The notes: generated by a model not told the origin, from the letters alone. Positions 8,300 through 17,379 are shown, numbered from the stretch's first letter. The stretch is DNA of 64,000 nucleotides from DCFW01 sp963790715 (GCA_963790715.1 CAWBPN010000018.1:620001-684000), one strand, 5' to 3'. Made by a program: numbers and translations.

Positions 8300-9991
8300 A
8301 TGGATATAATGTCGATATATATAAGAATAATAAATAAAGGTATAAGGTATGTAAGTATTATGTGTATGCCGTCGGCAATAATGGTATTGTTCACATTATT
8401 GTTAATGTCGTGCGATGCAGATTCGATTAAGCTAAATACAAGCGGAACGGTAACCCTCCACGTGTCGTTTTCGGCGAAAGACGGCAAAACTACACGTGCG
8501 CTTGGCAGTGATAACGAGGATAAGGTGAATGATATAACAGTATTAGTGTTCAACAGTAGCGGCGAAATGATAGGGAGTGGATATAAAACCTTTTCGGGAA
8601 GCACATATATGATGGATATCACCACTCATATGGACAACGGCTGCACGGTGTATGCAATAGCCAACACCCATAGCTCAATTTATTTTAATGGAATAAACAC
8701 AATAGATGAATTGAATGCTATGAATGTGACACAAACATCAGCAGCATCGTTAGGAGCAAATAGCAGTGACGCAATAATGTTAGGTAAACAGACAGGAGTA
8801 AACATAACAACAAGCGGAAACAATTTAAAACAGATAGCAATGGCTCATTTATGCTCTAAGCTTAATTTTACTATCGTTCCTGCAAGCGGAATCACAATAA
8901 CTGGTTATCAGCTTTGCAGTGTACCGTTGGGCAGCTATGTAACAGATTCTCATTCAGCTGTGACGACAAGTCCAGGCGGTTACGGTAATTTTGATCAGGT
9001 TACATTAAACAGCAGTACAACAATAGCTTCTTCAACGTATTATGTATATGAAAATCTTACAGGCAGCAATGAAAGCAGCACAACGGAAGCATCGCGTACA
9101 AGTGCTAATGCACCAAGCAATGCGACCTACATGCTTGTTTATGCAAAAGGTGCGACATGGCATGCTACTTATTATATCTATTTGGGAGAAGCAACATCAT
9201 CAGGTGCAACAGATTTTACAAATTATAATATATACAGGAATAGAAACTATTCTTATACTATTAATATTTATGGCATGGGGCAAAGTGATTCCCGGGTTTC
9301 GTGGTTTCCTGAAATAGGAGAATATTATTATAGTGACGGAACATTTGGAACAAGTGCGTCACCTTCCGGAAAAACTGTGATAGGAGTTATATTTTCAAAT
9401 TCAACAAGTACTACTGATAAGTCTCATGGTTGGACTCATGGTTATGCAATGGCTGTTAAGGATGCTATGAAAGCAGTTGTTTGGGGACCGAATGATGTAG
9501 ATACTCCACTACCTAATGGATCTGGGTTAAGTGATATGGATGGTTATACAAATACACAAATAATAAAAAACAATTATGCAATTTCCACCAGTAACTATCC
9601 GGCTTTCTATTATGCATTAAATTACGGAGTTACTGCACCAAACAATTCAAGCGGATGGTATTTGCCGAGTTGCGGACAATGGTATCAATTTGCTATTGCA
9701 TTAGGAGGAAGAAGTTCCAGTCAAACGACCTGGACAGGTCAAGCTATAGCCACTGCCAATTCAATTAACAATTATCTGAATAATATCAGTGGAAGTGAAC
9801 CATTTTATTATGATACAAGCGCTAATTATTGGTTTTGGAGCAGTACTGAAGATGATGCCGGAATTTCTGGCATATTTCAAATGTTAGCTGGCGATGCTCT
9901 AATAAATAGTGCAATAAAAAATTATCCATTTTCTTCAGATTCATATAGTGCTACATATGGAGGGCAAGTTAGACCAGCGATAGCATTTTAG
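8300..9991 (+). CDS. fimbrillin-like tip/accessory subunit with C-terminal lectin-like domain
   Basis: A lipoprotein of about 563 residues. I prefer the ATG at 8300 (or 8309) over an upstream TTG at 8291 that overlaps the previous gene. A basic segment and a hydrophobic stretch lead to LLLMSC, the lipobox. Residues about 35-350 look like a fimbrillin (early KTTRALGSDNEDKVNDITVL, later NIYRNRNYSYTINIYGMG). The last 200 residues contain GWYLPSCGQWYQFAIALGG, YWFWSSTEDDAG and GGQVRPAIAF, as in FISUMP/DUF1566-type domains with a C-type-lectin-like fold. This makes it a candidate tip adhesin. Last gene of the locus, followed by a terminator-like hairpin. Confidence 0.7.
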   Translation: MDIMSIYIRIINKGIRYVSIMCMPSAIMVLFTLLLMSCDADSIKLNTSGTVTLHVSFSAKDGKTTRALGSDNEDKVNDITVLVFNSSGEMIGSGYKTFSGSTYMMDITTHMDNGCTVYAIANTHSSIYFNGINTIDELNAMNVTQTSAASLGANSSDAIMLGKQTGVNITTSGNNLKQIAMAHLCSKLNFTIVPASGITITGYQLCSVPLGSYVTDSHSAVTTSPGGYGNFDQVTLNSSTTIASSTYYVYENLTGSNESSTTEASRTSANAPSNATYMLVYAKGATWHATYYIYLGEATSSGATDFTNYNIYRNRNYSYTINIYGMGQSDSRVSWFPEIGEYYYSDGTFGTSASPSGKTVIGVIFSNSTSTTDKSHGWTHGYAMAVKDAMKAVVWGPNDVDTPLPNGSGLSDMDGYTNTQIIKNNYAISTSNYPAFYYALNYGVTAPNNSSGWYLPSCGQWYQFAIALGGRSSSQTTWTGQAIATANSINNYLNNISGSEPFYYDTSANYWFWSSTEDDAGISGIFQMLAGDALINSAIKNYPFSSDSYSATYGGQVRPAIAF

Positions 9992-10094
9992 ATAGTTATT
10001 AAATACAAGTATAATATGAAACAAAAAGATATTTTTTAGAATCGTTTTAGAATCGTTGAAAGGCGATATAACCACAAACTACGTATCGCTTTAT

Positions 10095-10132
10095 AAGCTT
10101 CCCCCGTTGTGATTAACGTGAGGAGCTTTTTT
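10095..10132 (+). terminator. rho-independent terminator of fimbrial locus
   Basis: AAGCTTCC (from 10095) pairs with GGAGCTT, with an inner GTT/AAC stem and a small loop, and is followed by a T run (10127-10132). It lies about 100 bases after the last fimbrial stop codon on the coding strand. Confidence 0.7.
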
Positions 10133-10306
10133 CATTAAACATTATAATAGAGATGTTATATACCATATAAAATCTCATATAAATGATTTAAGCGGCCTTT
10201 AGTAGTTTTCCAACATGCTTTAGATAAAGGAAAGGCTATTGTTTCTTATTGTATATTTTTAGCAAAAGAAAAAATTGCGTTTTACATATTTACTCTCACA
10301 AAATAG

Positions 10307-10314
10307 TATATTTG
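10307..10314 (+). promoter_or_regulatory. -7 element before acyltransferase gene
   Basis: TATATTTG fits the TAnnTTTG pattern exactly; a TTTA 22 bases upstream is a weak -33. The start would be near 10321, leaving a leader of about 93 bases before 10414. Confidence 0.45.
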
Positions 10315-10413
10315 CAAACGTGAATTGCATAAAGCAATGATAAAGGCTAAATTATTTTGCCACCAAAAGATTACAAAAATTTTCTATTAAAAACATTAAA
10401 GAACAAGTGATAA

Positions 10414-11166
10414 ATGATGACTCAAAAAGATCTCTTATTCCGACAATTCCAAATTCGTAAATACGATCGGAGACGAATTGTGCCGGCTGTAAATATGACG
10501 GTTGAAATTGCTATGGACAGAATGCTTGAATTTAGAAATGAACTGAATGCTGCTTCCGGCGAAACAAATACTCATATCACTATTAATCATTTTATTCTCA
10601 AGGCTATCGCCGACAGCTTGAAACGTTATCCTGTATTGTACAGCTATTTTTACGGGAATAAAATCGTCCAGAATGACGAGATTGTATTTAACGTTCCTGT
10701 TGACATAGAATCGCATGTGGAATATGTTGTCATACATCACCCTGATACTAAATCGTTTACCGAAATATCTGCCGAATGTGAGAAAGAAGTTAAATTGATC
10801 CGTGCCGGTAAAGGCTCGAACATGGAATTTATTCATCTCTTGAGTAATATGTCTTTTCTGACTAAGATAGGCTATTTGTTCAATCCTAAAAAAGTCTATT
10901 CGGTTATGGATAAGAAGTATGGTAATTTCCCAGTTTCCAATTTCGGGACTTTTCGTCTAAAGTCGGGTAACATTACTATTACCAGTCCAATAATAGGCGG
11001 AGTATGCATCGGCTCAATAAAGAAGGAAGCAACAGGCAGTTTTGTCCTTCTGACATTGACTTTCGACCATCGGGCACTTGACGGCGCTTATGGTGCTAAG
11101 TTTTTAAACGACGTAAAAGCTAAGTTGGAACACCCTGAATTGGAGTTTATTGATAAACACGAATAA
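10414..11166 (+). CDS. stand-alone 2-oxoacid dehydrogenase acyltransferase / CAT-fold enzyme
   Basis: A 250-residue protein made only of the catalytic fold shared by dihydrolipoamide acyltransferases (E2) and chloramphenicol acetyltransferase. The C-terminus carries FDHRALDGAYGAKFLND, with the catalytic His at about 219 and the DG at 223-224; FPVSNFGTFRLKSGNITITSP and a TINHFILKAIADSLKRYP helix also fit. There is no lipoyl or subunit-binding domain, and no E1 or E3 gene lies nearby. The enzyme should move an acyl group from CoA to an unknown acceptor. A substrate such as an antibiotic is possible but not supported. It has its own -7 element and converges with the minus-strand epimerase gene. 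Confidence 0.8.
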   Translation: MMTQKDLLFRQFQIRKYDRRRIVPAVNMTVEIAMDRMLEFRNELNAASGETNTHITINHFILKAIADSLKRYPVLYSYFYGNKIVQNDEIVFNVPVDIESHVEYVVIHHPDTKSFTEISAECEKEVKLIRAGKGSNMEFIHLLSNMSFLTKIGYLFNPKKVYSVMDKKYGNFPVSNFGTFRLKSGNITITSPIIGGVCIGSIKKEATGSFVLLTLTFDHRALDGAYGAKFLNDVKAKLEHPELEFIDKHE

Positions 11167-11198
11167 ACCCGTCAATCAACATTTTCCTCAGTTGGAGT

Positions 11199-12068
11199 TT
11201 ATCTTATTTCTATCTCATAACCGCCATTGAATACTTCACCGGCGCGTAAATGTTGTATCCAGTCTTTATCTTTAAACTCACCGTTGTAGTGTGCACGGTC
11301 GCAACGCCCGTACCAAGGTTCGATGCAAACAAACGGTGCATTCTTCTCCGGCGGTGACCACAAGCCTACTGCAGGTGTATCGAAATGGAGACTTATATAC
11401 GGTTTTTTCTTGTTATTATACAAAGTAACGTCTTTTACCTGATGATCCTCCAAGACCAAAGCATCATTATCGAATGTATGAGTATCGAGGGGAAGTAATC
11501 CGTCGGTCAAATTCAATTGATACTTGATGGCTGTATCTATACAACCTTTTTCTGAAACTAAAATATACTGCAATCCTTCTTTTTTATCAAAGCCGAAAAA
11601 ACCTCGTTGTGTTGTTGTAGGGTTGAAATTCGGATAATAGAATGCAGGATGTGCTCCTATTTGAAAATGCATTTCATCAGTTCCTGAATTTTTCACTGTC
11701 CATTTAACGGCTATACGATTGCCTTGTATATGGTAGCTTATATCCAGACAAAATGGGAAAGGGTATTTCTTTAGCGTATCTTCGTTACTTGTTAGGCGAT
11801 AACTTAATTCATCATCCTTTTCGGCAATTAGCGTAAAGTCCATGTCACGGGCAAATCCATGTTGTGAAAGAGAATAAGTCTCACCATTATGCCTGTATGT
11901 ATTCTCCCAAACTTTTCCGACAATAGGGAAAAGGACAGGTGAATGACGATTCCAAAAAGCAGGGTCTGCCTGCCACAAATATTCTTTGCCGTTGGCAAAT
12001 ATGCTGCATAGCTCGGCTCCGTGATTCGAAACCTGTATGCACAACTTATCATTGGATAATGTTTTCAT
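11199..12068 (-). CDS. aldose 1-epimerase family protein (LacX-like)
   Basis: A 289-residue cytosolic protein (no signal peptide) with the galactose-mutarotase-like supersandwich fold. Motifs in order: WQADPAFWNRHSPVLFPIVGKVWEN (residues 32-57), QHGFARDMDF with a substrate-site His near 70, IGAHPAFYYP with the second His near 140, and PFVCIEPWYGRCD with a Glu in the catalytic position near 250. These match LacX/YeaD-type members, which interconvert sugar anomers or bind hexose phosphates. It lies nine bases downstream of the SGNH hydrolase gene, so the two are likely one transcript. The exact sugar is unknown. Confidence 0.85.
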   Translation of the reverse strand: MKTLSNDKLCIQVSNHGAELCSIFANGKEYLWQADPAFWNRHSPVLFPIVGKVWENTYRHNGETYSLSQHGFARDMDFTLIAEKDDELSYRLTSNEDTLKKYPFPFCLDISYHIQGNRIAVKWTVKNSGTDEMHFQIGAHPAFYYPNFNPTTTQRGFFGFDKKEGLQYILVSEKGCIDTAIKYQLNLTDGLLPLDTHTFDNDALVLEDHQVKDVTLYNNKKKPYISLHFDTPAVGLWSPPEKNAPFVCIEPWYGRCDRAHYNGEFKDKDWIQHLRAGEVFNGGYEIEIR

Positions 12069-12077
12069 TAGATATTG

Positions 12078-12941
12078 TCATTTGATGTTGTCAAATGTTG
12101 AGGGTAATGCAAGTAATTGATATTGAATTGTACGTGCCAAGCGATAATCACCATTGGCATTGGGATGCAGGCGGTCGAATTTACCATTATGAAAGAACTG
12201 CACATACGAATCGGACAGCGGATAGAGTCCGCTTAACGAATAAAGGTCGATACATGGTACAGACCAATTGCTTGCAGCTTGTTTTAATATATCAATATAG
12301 GCATCGACATAAAGCCCTTGTCCGTTGGTATAGCGTTCATCCGGTTGCACATTGGTCGGATTAAAATTGGCTTGTGCACGATGAATAGGCGTCATGATGA
12401 TGATTTGCTGTTTCGGGAAACTGTCTTTCAGAAATTGCATCGCCTTGTTGATGCGTCCGCAAAATGTGGTGTCATCCATTAGAGGAGTACGATATTTGCG
12501 AGTAACAGTTTGACCGTTGAAATTTGTTTTTTTTGTTATTTCTTCGTAAAACTTCCCTACAGGTACGCCATGATTATAGTCGTTTGTCCCGGCAAAGATA
12601 AGTATTGCATCCACCGGATTCTTTTCACGATACAGTTTCACAGCCTGTTTGTATATATCATTCCATTGGTTGCCGCTTATACCGTAAACCGAAGGATGAA
12701 TGCCCAACAGTTCCTCAAGATATTCCCAGTAAACACAGGTTGTACCTACACGGCGTTTATCAGTCATCGAGTCACCGAGGAAAGCCACTTTCTTTCCCGC
12801 CCACTGCGTATTTAGCGTTTTGTCACCATTGGCTATTATAACTTTCGGTGTTACTTTCTCTATTGATCTTGCTTTTTGTGCATAGCTGCTTAAGCTAACC
12901 GTAAAACAAAGAATTAAAGTACATAGAATTGCATTTTTCAT
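12078..12941 (-). CDS. secreted SGNH/GDSL-family hydrolase
   Basis: A 287-residue protein with a signal peptide ending near SYAQ (residue 22). It shows all SGNH blocks: block I VAFLGDSMTD with catalytic Ser 58, block II Gly in ISGNQWND, block III GTNDYNHG near residue 118, and block V DRLHPNANGD with Asp 256 and His 259. The fold removes acyl groups (often acetyl) from glycans or lipids in the periplasm. It is the first gene of a two-gene unit with the epimerase and has a TACTTTTG promoter 24 bases upstream of the start. The real substrate is not evident. Confidence 0.87.
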   Translation of the reverse strand: MKNAILCTLILCFTVSLSSYAQKARSIEKVTPKVIIANGDKTLNTQWAGKKVAFLGDSMTDKRRVGTTCVYWEYLEELLGIHPSVYGISGNQWNDIYKQAVKLYREKNPVDAILIFAGTNDYNHGVPVGKFYEEITKKTNFNGQTVTRKYRTPLMDDTTFCGRINKAMQFLKDSFPKQQIIIMTPIHRAQANFNPTNVQPDERYTNGQGLYVDAYIDILKQAASNWSVPCIDLYSLSGLYPLSDSYVQFFHNGKFDRLHPNANGDYRLARTIQYQLLALPSTFDNIK

Positions 12942-12964
12942 CTTTTACAAATTGTTTATACAGG

Positions 12965-12995
12965 CAAAAGTATGAAAAATCACTAAAAATGAAAA
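12965..12995 (-). promoter_or_regulatory. promoter of SGNH hydrolase-epimerase unit
   Basis: Minus strand: TTTT (12992-12995), 19-base spacer, TACTTTTG (12965-12972). The -7 match is complete and the -33 has three of four bases. The predicted start, near 12958, leaves a leader of about 17 bases. Confidence 0.65.
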
Positions 12996-13087
12996 GTTCT
13001 TTCATCTTTTTATAGGGTATTTAGTTTCTGAACCATCATAATAGTAGAAACAAGAAGATAAAAGTATTAACTAAAAACAATAGTATT

Positions 13088-14362
13088 ATGAAAACGACAA
13101 TCAATAAATCCATGAAACTTCTGCTTGTTATCCTAATGCTGGCAGTTGTTGTTCCTTTGCAAGCTCAGATAAGCAATACAAATGATGACAGTTATATTAC
13201 GATTAACGGTGTGGTAAAGAACAAGCAGAATAAGAAAAAAATCGAATACGCCAATGTATCCGTCAAAGGTACCAACATCGGTACGGTCACGAATGAAGAC
13301 GGTGAATTTACTCTAAAGATAAAGAATGTTCTGCATGCCGAATCAATCGTAGTGTCACATGTCGGTTATGCAAGTAGCCAAATAGCTCTCACAGGGAATG
13401 ATATGGATAATGTGAAAGTATGGTTAACTCCTCAGAATAATTTATTGAACGAAGTTATTGTCAGAGCCGGCGAAGCCAGGCAACTTGTGCAAAGCGCCAT
13501 AAACAACATTCCATCAAATTATGAAGCCAGGAAATGCTTGTTGACCGGATTCTACCGCGAAACGGCTCAGAAGAGAAGCCGCTATATCAACATTTCCGAA
13601 GGAGTGATTAATATTTATAAAACTGCTTATGGAGAGCGTTCAGTTAAGGACGACCGAGTACAGGTATTTAAGGGGCGCAAGTTACTCAGCGATAAAACGG
13701 GAGATACGTTGGCAGTGAGACTGTTGGGCGGACCTACCCTATCGGTATATACCGATGCAGTTAAGAATCCAGATGTACTTTTGGACAATGAAAGCCTGTC
13801 ATATTACATCTTTAAAATGGAAAACCCCATATATATCGATCATCGCTTACAATATGTAATCAGCTTCTCTCCGCAAGTTACTTTGCCATACGCCCTCTTT
13901 TATGGAAAACTATACATCGACAGAGAAAGCTTGGCTTTCACCCGAATAGAATTGTCGCTGGATATGAGCGACCGCAACAAGGCCACCCAGGCCATTTTAA
14001 GGAAAAAACCATACGGAGTAGTTTTTAAGCCTCAGGAGTTGAGCTTTTTAATTGATTATAAAGAACACGACGGAATAATGAGATTGAGCTATATCAGAAA
14101 TGAGACTAAATTCAAATGCGACTGGAAGAAAAAGCTGTTTTCAACAGGTTATACCGTAGTGTCGGAAATGGTGGTAACCGATCAGGTTGATGAAGGAGTT
14201 AAAGGCATACCTTATAAGGTATCGTTTAATACCGAAGACTCATTCACCGATAAGGTTAAAGCTTTTACCGACGACAACTTCTGGGGTGTGTACAACATCA
14301 TAGCTCCAACGGAAACATTGGACAAAGCGGTGAATAAATTAAAAAAGCAACATAAAGAATAA
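13088..14362 (+). CDS. CarboxypepD_reg-like domain protein
   Basis: A 424-residue exported protein. A signal peptide (cleavage after LQAQ, about residue 27) is followed by a CarboxypepD_reg-like domain at residues about 37-120 with INGVVKNKQNKKKIEYANVSV and GTVTNEDGEFTLKI. The C-terminal 300 residues resemble those of the protein at 15832-17367: shared elements are GFYRE, RYINISEGVINIYK, GKLYIDRESLAF and DNFWGVYNII. No TonB plug or barrel is present. It lies just upstream of the ECF sigma gene, 66 bases before its start but separated by that gene's own promoter. I think both relatives are periplasmic or outer-membrane-associated; the activity is unknown. Confidence 0.7.
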   Translation: MKTTINKSMKLLLVILMLAVVVPLQAQISNTNDDSYITINGVVKNKQNKKKIEYANVSVKGTNIGTVTNEDGEFTLKIKNVLHAESIVVSHVGYASSQIALTGNDMDNVKVWLTPQNNLLNEVIVRAGEARQLVQSAINNIPSNYEARKCLLTGFYRETAQKRSRYINISEGVINIYKTAYGERSVKDDRVQVFKGRKLLSDKTGDTLAVRLLGGPTLSVYTDAVKNPDVLLDNESLSYYIFKMENPIYIDHRLQYVISFSPQVTLPYALFYGKLYIDRESLAFTRIELSLDMSDRNKATQAILRKKPYGVVFKPQELSFLIDYKEHDGIMRLSYIRNETKFKCDWKKKLFSTGYTVVSEMVVTDQVDEGVKGIPYKVSFNTEDSFTDKVKAFTDDNFWGVYNIIAPTETLDKAVNKLKKQHKE

Positions 14363-14373
14363 TGTTACATTTC

Positions 14374-14404
14374 TTTTATTAATAATGTTTTTGGGTTATC
14401 TTTG
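14374..14404 (+). promoter_or_regulatory. promoter of ECF sigma/anti-sigma operon
   Basis: TTTT (14374-14377), 19 bases, TATCTTTG (14397-14404). The -7 match is complete. It overlaps a possible TTG start at 14402, which supports the ATG at 14429 as the true start. Confidence 0.7.
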
Positions 14405-14428
14405 TTAGTTGACCAAATATCTGATATT

Positions 14429-14995
14429 ATGTTTAACGACTTGTTGATATTAGCAAAGATCAAAGAGGGTGATGTAAAGGCGTTTGAAGAAGTGTTTCGT
14501 CTCTACTATATCCCTCTTTGCATGTATGCGGTATGCATTACAGGTCAATCGGACGTTGCCGAGGAAATCGTACAGGAACTGTTTTATGTATTTTGGAGAG
14601 ACAAAAACAAATTGCAATTGTTACGTTCGGTGAAAAGTTATTTGTACGGTGCCGTTCATAATCAATCATTGCAGTACCTTGAGCATGAAAACGTAAAGAA
14701 ACAATATAATAATAATGTGTTGGCAGCGCAGACGGATGAAGATGTTCTATCACGTGATCCGCAAAACCAGATGGAATATAAGGAGCTGGAAGGAGTGATT
14801 GCAAATACGTTAAAGATTTTGCCTGAGCGTAGTTCTCTTATCTTCCGCATGCAGCGGGTTGAAGGTAAAAAATATGCGGAGATTGCAAAAGAGCTGCAAA
14901 TATCGGTAAAGACAGTAGAAGCGGAAATGAGTAAAACACTCAAAATATTGAGAAAAGAAGTGGGTTCGTATTATAACTTAAAAATGGAAAGATGA
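14429..14995 (+). CDS. ECF RNA polymerase sigma factor (FecI-like)
   Basis: About 188 residues from the ATG at 14429. Region 2 is seen in FEEVFRLYYIPLCMYAVCI and VAEEIVQELFYVFW, region 4 in LKILPERSSLIFRMQRVEGKKYAEIAKELQISVKTVEAEMSKTLKILRKEV, which is the typical Bacteroidetes sigma-70 family expansion. It would redirect RNA polymerase to a small regulon when released by its anti-sigma factor. The stop codon overlaps the start of the FecR-like gene by four bases (ATGA), which indicates translational coupling. The partner outer-membrane component appears to be the STN-domain protein two genes downstream and not a TonB receptor. Confidence 0.88.
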   Translation: MFNDLLILAKIKEGDVKAFEEVFRLYYIPLCMYAVCITGQSDVAEEIVQELFYVFWRDKNKLQLLRSVKSYLYGAVHNQSLQYLEHENVKKQYNNNVLAAQTDEDVLSRDPQNQMEYKELEGVIANTLKILPERSSLIFRMQRVEGKKYAEIAKELQISVKTVEAEMSKTLKILRKEVGSYYNLKMER

Positions 14996-15819
14996 ACAGA
15001 AATTTATATAATGAAAAGACCGACGAAGCATGGAATAAAGTGTATGCCAAGCTTGAACGCAACGGGTTGATTGAGCAACAACATCAGCATCATGCCGTTG
15101 GTGCCTTTATGAAATGGGGCATTGCATGTGCGGCTGTTTTGTTGTGCATTATCATATCGGCGGTATATATCACCAACATGCGTACTCCGCAAATGCTGAC
15201 GCAGCGCAATGACGAGGCGAGTTCCACTTTGGTTAAGACGTTGGAAGACGGTTCGGTGGTTTATCTGGCAGGGAATTCTTCATTACAATATCCTGTTCAT
15301 TTCCAGGAGAATAAACGGAATGTGATATTGCATGGGAATGCTCTTTTCGACGTCGCCAAGAATAAAGCCCGTCCATTTTTCATTGATACGAAATATACAA
15401 CGATAGAGGTCGTGGGCACTTCATTCAATATAAAGAGTAATGATAAAGTATCTTTTGAATTGTCTGTCAGCAGAGGTAAGGTGAAAGTAACGGATAAAAA
15501 TGGTGGAAAGAAAGTATTGGTGAGTGTAGGCGAAACTGTGACGCTCAGTCCGCACGGACTAATATTGCGACAGACAAAAGCCGCACAAACCGGCCAATAT
15601 AACAACTGCATAAGATTCAAGGATGAAACACTGGCAAATATCATACGCGTTATAAACATGGCGTCTACAGGAATAAAGCTACGCACCGTGCCTGAGCAGG
15701 AGAGTCGCAGACTGACCGTTTCGTTCTCCAATGATACTCCTGATATGGAAGCCGTACTTATAAGCGAAGCTTTAAATTTAAGATATACCATGAATGGCAA
15801 TGTGATAACTATCAGATAA
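14992..15819 (+). CDS. FecR-family anti-sigma factor
   Basis: A 275-residue protein with a short cytoplasmic N-terminus (about 40 residues), one membrane span (WGIACAAVLLCIIISAVYI, residues about 42-60) and a periplasmic FecR domain. That domain has TLEDGSVVYLAGNSSLQYP, ALFDVAKNKARPFFIDTKY and TIEVVGTSFNIK. The last 75 residues form a DUF4974/STN-like tail (CIRFKDETLANIIRVINMAS to RYTMNGNVITIR). It should hold the preceding sigma factor at the membrane and release it on a signal from the outer membrane. The four-base overlap with the sigma gene and the 12-base gap to the STN protein gene define one operon. Confidence 0.87.
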   Translation: MNRNLYNEKTDEAWNKVYAKLERNGLIEQQHQHHAVGAFMKWGIACAAVLLCIIISAVYITNMRTPQMLTQRNDEASSTLVKTLEDGSVVYLAGNSSLQYPVHFQENKRNVILHGNALFDVAKNKARPFFIDTKYTTIEVVGTSFNIKSNDKVSFELSVSRGKVKVTDKNGGKKVLVSVGETVTLSPHGLILRQTKAAQTGQYNNCIRFKDETLANIIRVINMASTGIKLRTVPEQESRRLTVSFSNDTPDMEAVLISEALNLRYTMNGNVITIR

Positions 15820-15831
15820 AGGAAATTCGTA

Positions 15832-17367
15832 ATGGGGCGATTCTTTAAATCGTATATACTTGTCGGTTTATTGCTACTGTGTTGTGCAACAGCAATGGCC
15901 GATGGAGCGGACAGAATTGTTCAGATGCCGAAATGCAAAGGTACGGTTTATCAACTGCTGGAAAAGATAACAGAAAAGACGGGAATGATGTTTATTTATG
16001 ACAGCAATATCATCAACAATGGAAGAAAAGCAGAACTAAAGAAAGGTACATACTCCATTCGCCGGGCAGTTTGCGAAATAGTGGGTAATACCAACCTTGA
16101 CATCAAATCAATAGGCAACCATATCTTAATTACCTTGCCGGTAACACATGCCGCAGCTCCGGTTCCGGTTAAGGAAAAGAAACGCGATGTGCATTTCGTC
16201 ATCGAGGGAACATTGTTGGACAAATCGACACGCAAGCCTGTCGAAGCAGGTTCGGTTGGCGTACAGGGGTCGTCAATAGGAAGTGTGACCAACAGTAACG
16301 GAGAATTCCGACTTGTATTGCCGGATTCGCTTCGTACCTCAAAGGTTATATTTTCGCATATCGGATATGAAAACCAAGTTATAGAAGCAAGCTTGTTGGA
16401 GGGTACTCATTGTATTGTGGGACTACAGGGACGGGTAATTCCGATACAGGAAGTAGTAGTAAGGTTAACTAACCCTATGCATATACTTAAGCAGATGTAT
16501 GAAAAAAGATGGGTTAACTATTCGTCCAAGCCGACTTATACAATGTCGTTTTATCGCGAAGGTGTAGAGAGCGGAAACCGTTTTGTGAACCTGAGCGAAG
16601 GTGTTTTCAAAGTCTATAAGTCTTCTAACTTATCGGGTGAAAAAGACCAAGTGAAACTACTGAAGATGAGGACTATCAGCAGTCAGAATAAGAAAGACAC
16701 AATAGTGGCTAAAATAAAAGCAGGCGTCGACGCTTGTTTAACATTGGATATAATAAAGAACATTCCCGATTACTTAAGTCCGGTAAATGATGAATACATA
16801 TATTTCTCAACAGGAGTAACGACTATTGACGGGCGCCCTGCCAATATTGTCTATTTCGAGCAAAGACCGGATGTTGACATACCCCTTTTTTGCGGAGATT
16901 TATATATTGATTCAGAAAATCATGCTTTGGTCGGAGCAAATATTGAGGTCAATCCCAGATACGTGAAATCGTCTGCCGACATATTTATTGAGAAGAAAAG
17001 CAAAGAACTTGGGATAACACCCCAAAAGATTACATACAACATCTCTTACAAACAATGGGGTGGGCGCTACTACATTAATTATGTTCGTGGAGATCTGCAC
17101 TTCAAAATTAAATACAGGAAACGATGGTTCGGAGGTATTTCACATTTGCATACATGGTTTGAAATGGCAACTTGCAAAATTGATTCGCAAGAAGTGAAAA
17201 GTTTTCCAAAAAATGAATTACTTCCGCGGCGTACTATCTTTGAAGATATAAACTACTCTTATGATAATAACTTTTGGGATAACTTTAATGTTATCCCCAT
17301 AGAAAGTAACTTAAGCGAATCAATCGGTAAGATCGCACTTAAGATAGAAGAAACATTAGGAAATTGA
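15832..17367 (+). CDS. STN + CarboxypepD_reg protein without TonB barrel
   Basis: A 511-residue exported protein. After the signal peptide (about residue 23) comes an STN secretin/TonB short domain (residues 30-105; GTVYQLLEKITEKTGMMFIYD). A CarboxypepD_reg-like domain follows at about 120-210 (IEGTLLDKSTRKPVEAGSVGVQG, GSVTNSNGEFRLVLPD). The C-terminal 290-residue domain is homologous to that of the 13088-14362 protein (SFYREGVESGNRFVNLSEGVFKVYK, GDLYIDSENHALVG, DNNFWDNFNVIPIE). STN domains normally dock on FecR in receptors with a 22-strand barrel; here the barrel is replaced. The order sigma, FecR, STN protein suggests it supplies the signal. How it would sense anything is unknown. Confidence 0.75.
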   Translation: MGRFFKSYILVGLLLLCCATAMADGADRIVQMPKCKGTVYQLLEKITEKTGMMFIYDSNIINNGRKAELKKGTYSIRRAVCEIVGNTNLDIKSIGNHILITLPVTHAAAPVPVKEKKRDVHFVIEGTLLDKSTRKPVEAGSVGVQGSSIGSVTNSNGEFRLVLPDSLRTSKVIFSHIGYENQVIEASLLEGTHCIVGLQGRVIPIQEVVVRLTNPMHILKQMYEKRWVNYSSKPTYTMSFYREGVESGNRFVNLSEGVFKVYKSSNLSGEKDQVKLLKMRTISSQNKKDTIVAKIKAGVDACLTLDIIKNIPDYLSPVNDEYIYFSTGVTTIDGRPANIVYFEQRPDVDIPLFCGDLYIDSENHALVGANIEVNPRYVKSSADIFIEKKSKELGITPQKITYNISYKQWGGRYYINYVRGDLHFKIKYRKRWFGGISHLHTWFEMATCKIDSQEVKSFPKNELLPRRTIFEDINYSYDNNFWDNFNVIPIESNLSESIGKIALKIEETLGN

Positions 17368-17379
17368 AAAATAATTGAT

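Larger units (their letters stand above)
9992..10413. other. spacer after fimbrial locus
   Basis: This 422-bp stretch has two copies of TTAGAATCGTT just after the fimbrial stop (about 10036-10060), the terminator at 10095-10132, a featureless AT-rich part, and a -7 element for the next gene at 10307-10314. No gene was seen. Confidence 0.5.

Noticed and set aside
13088..14362. TonB-dependent receptor because of the CarboxypepD_reg domain
   Set aside because: No plug or barrel follows the domain and the protein is only 424 residues.
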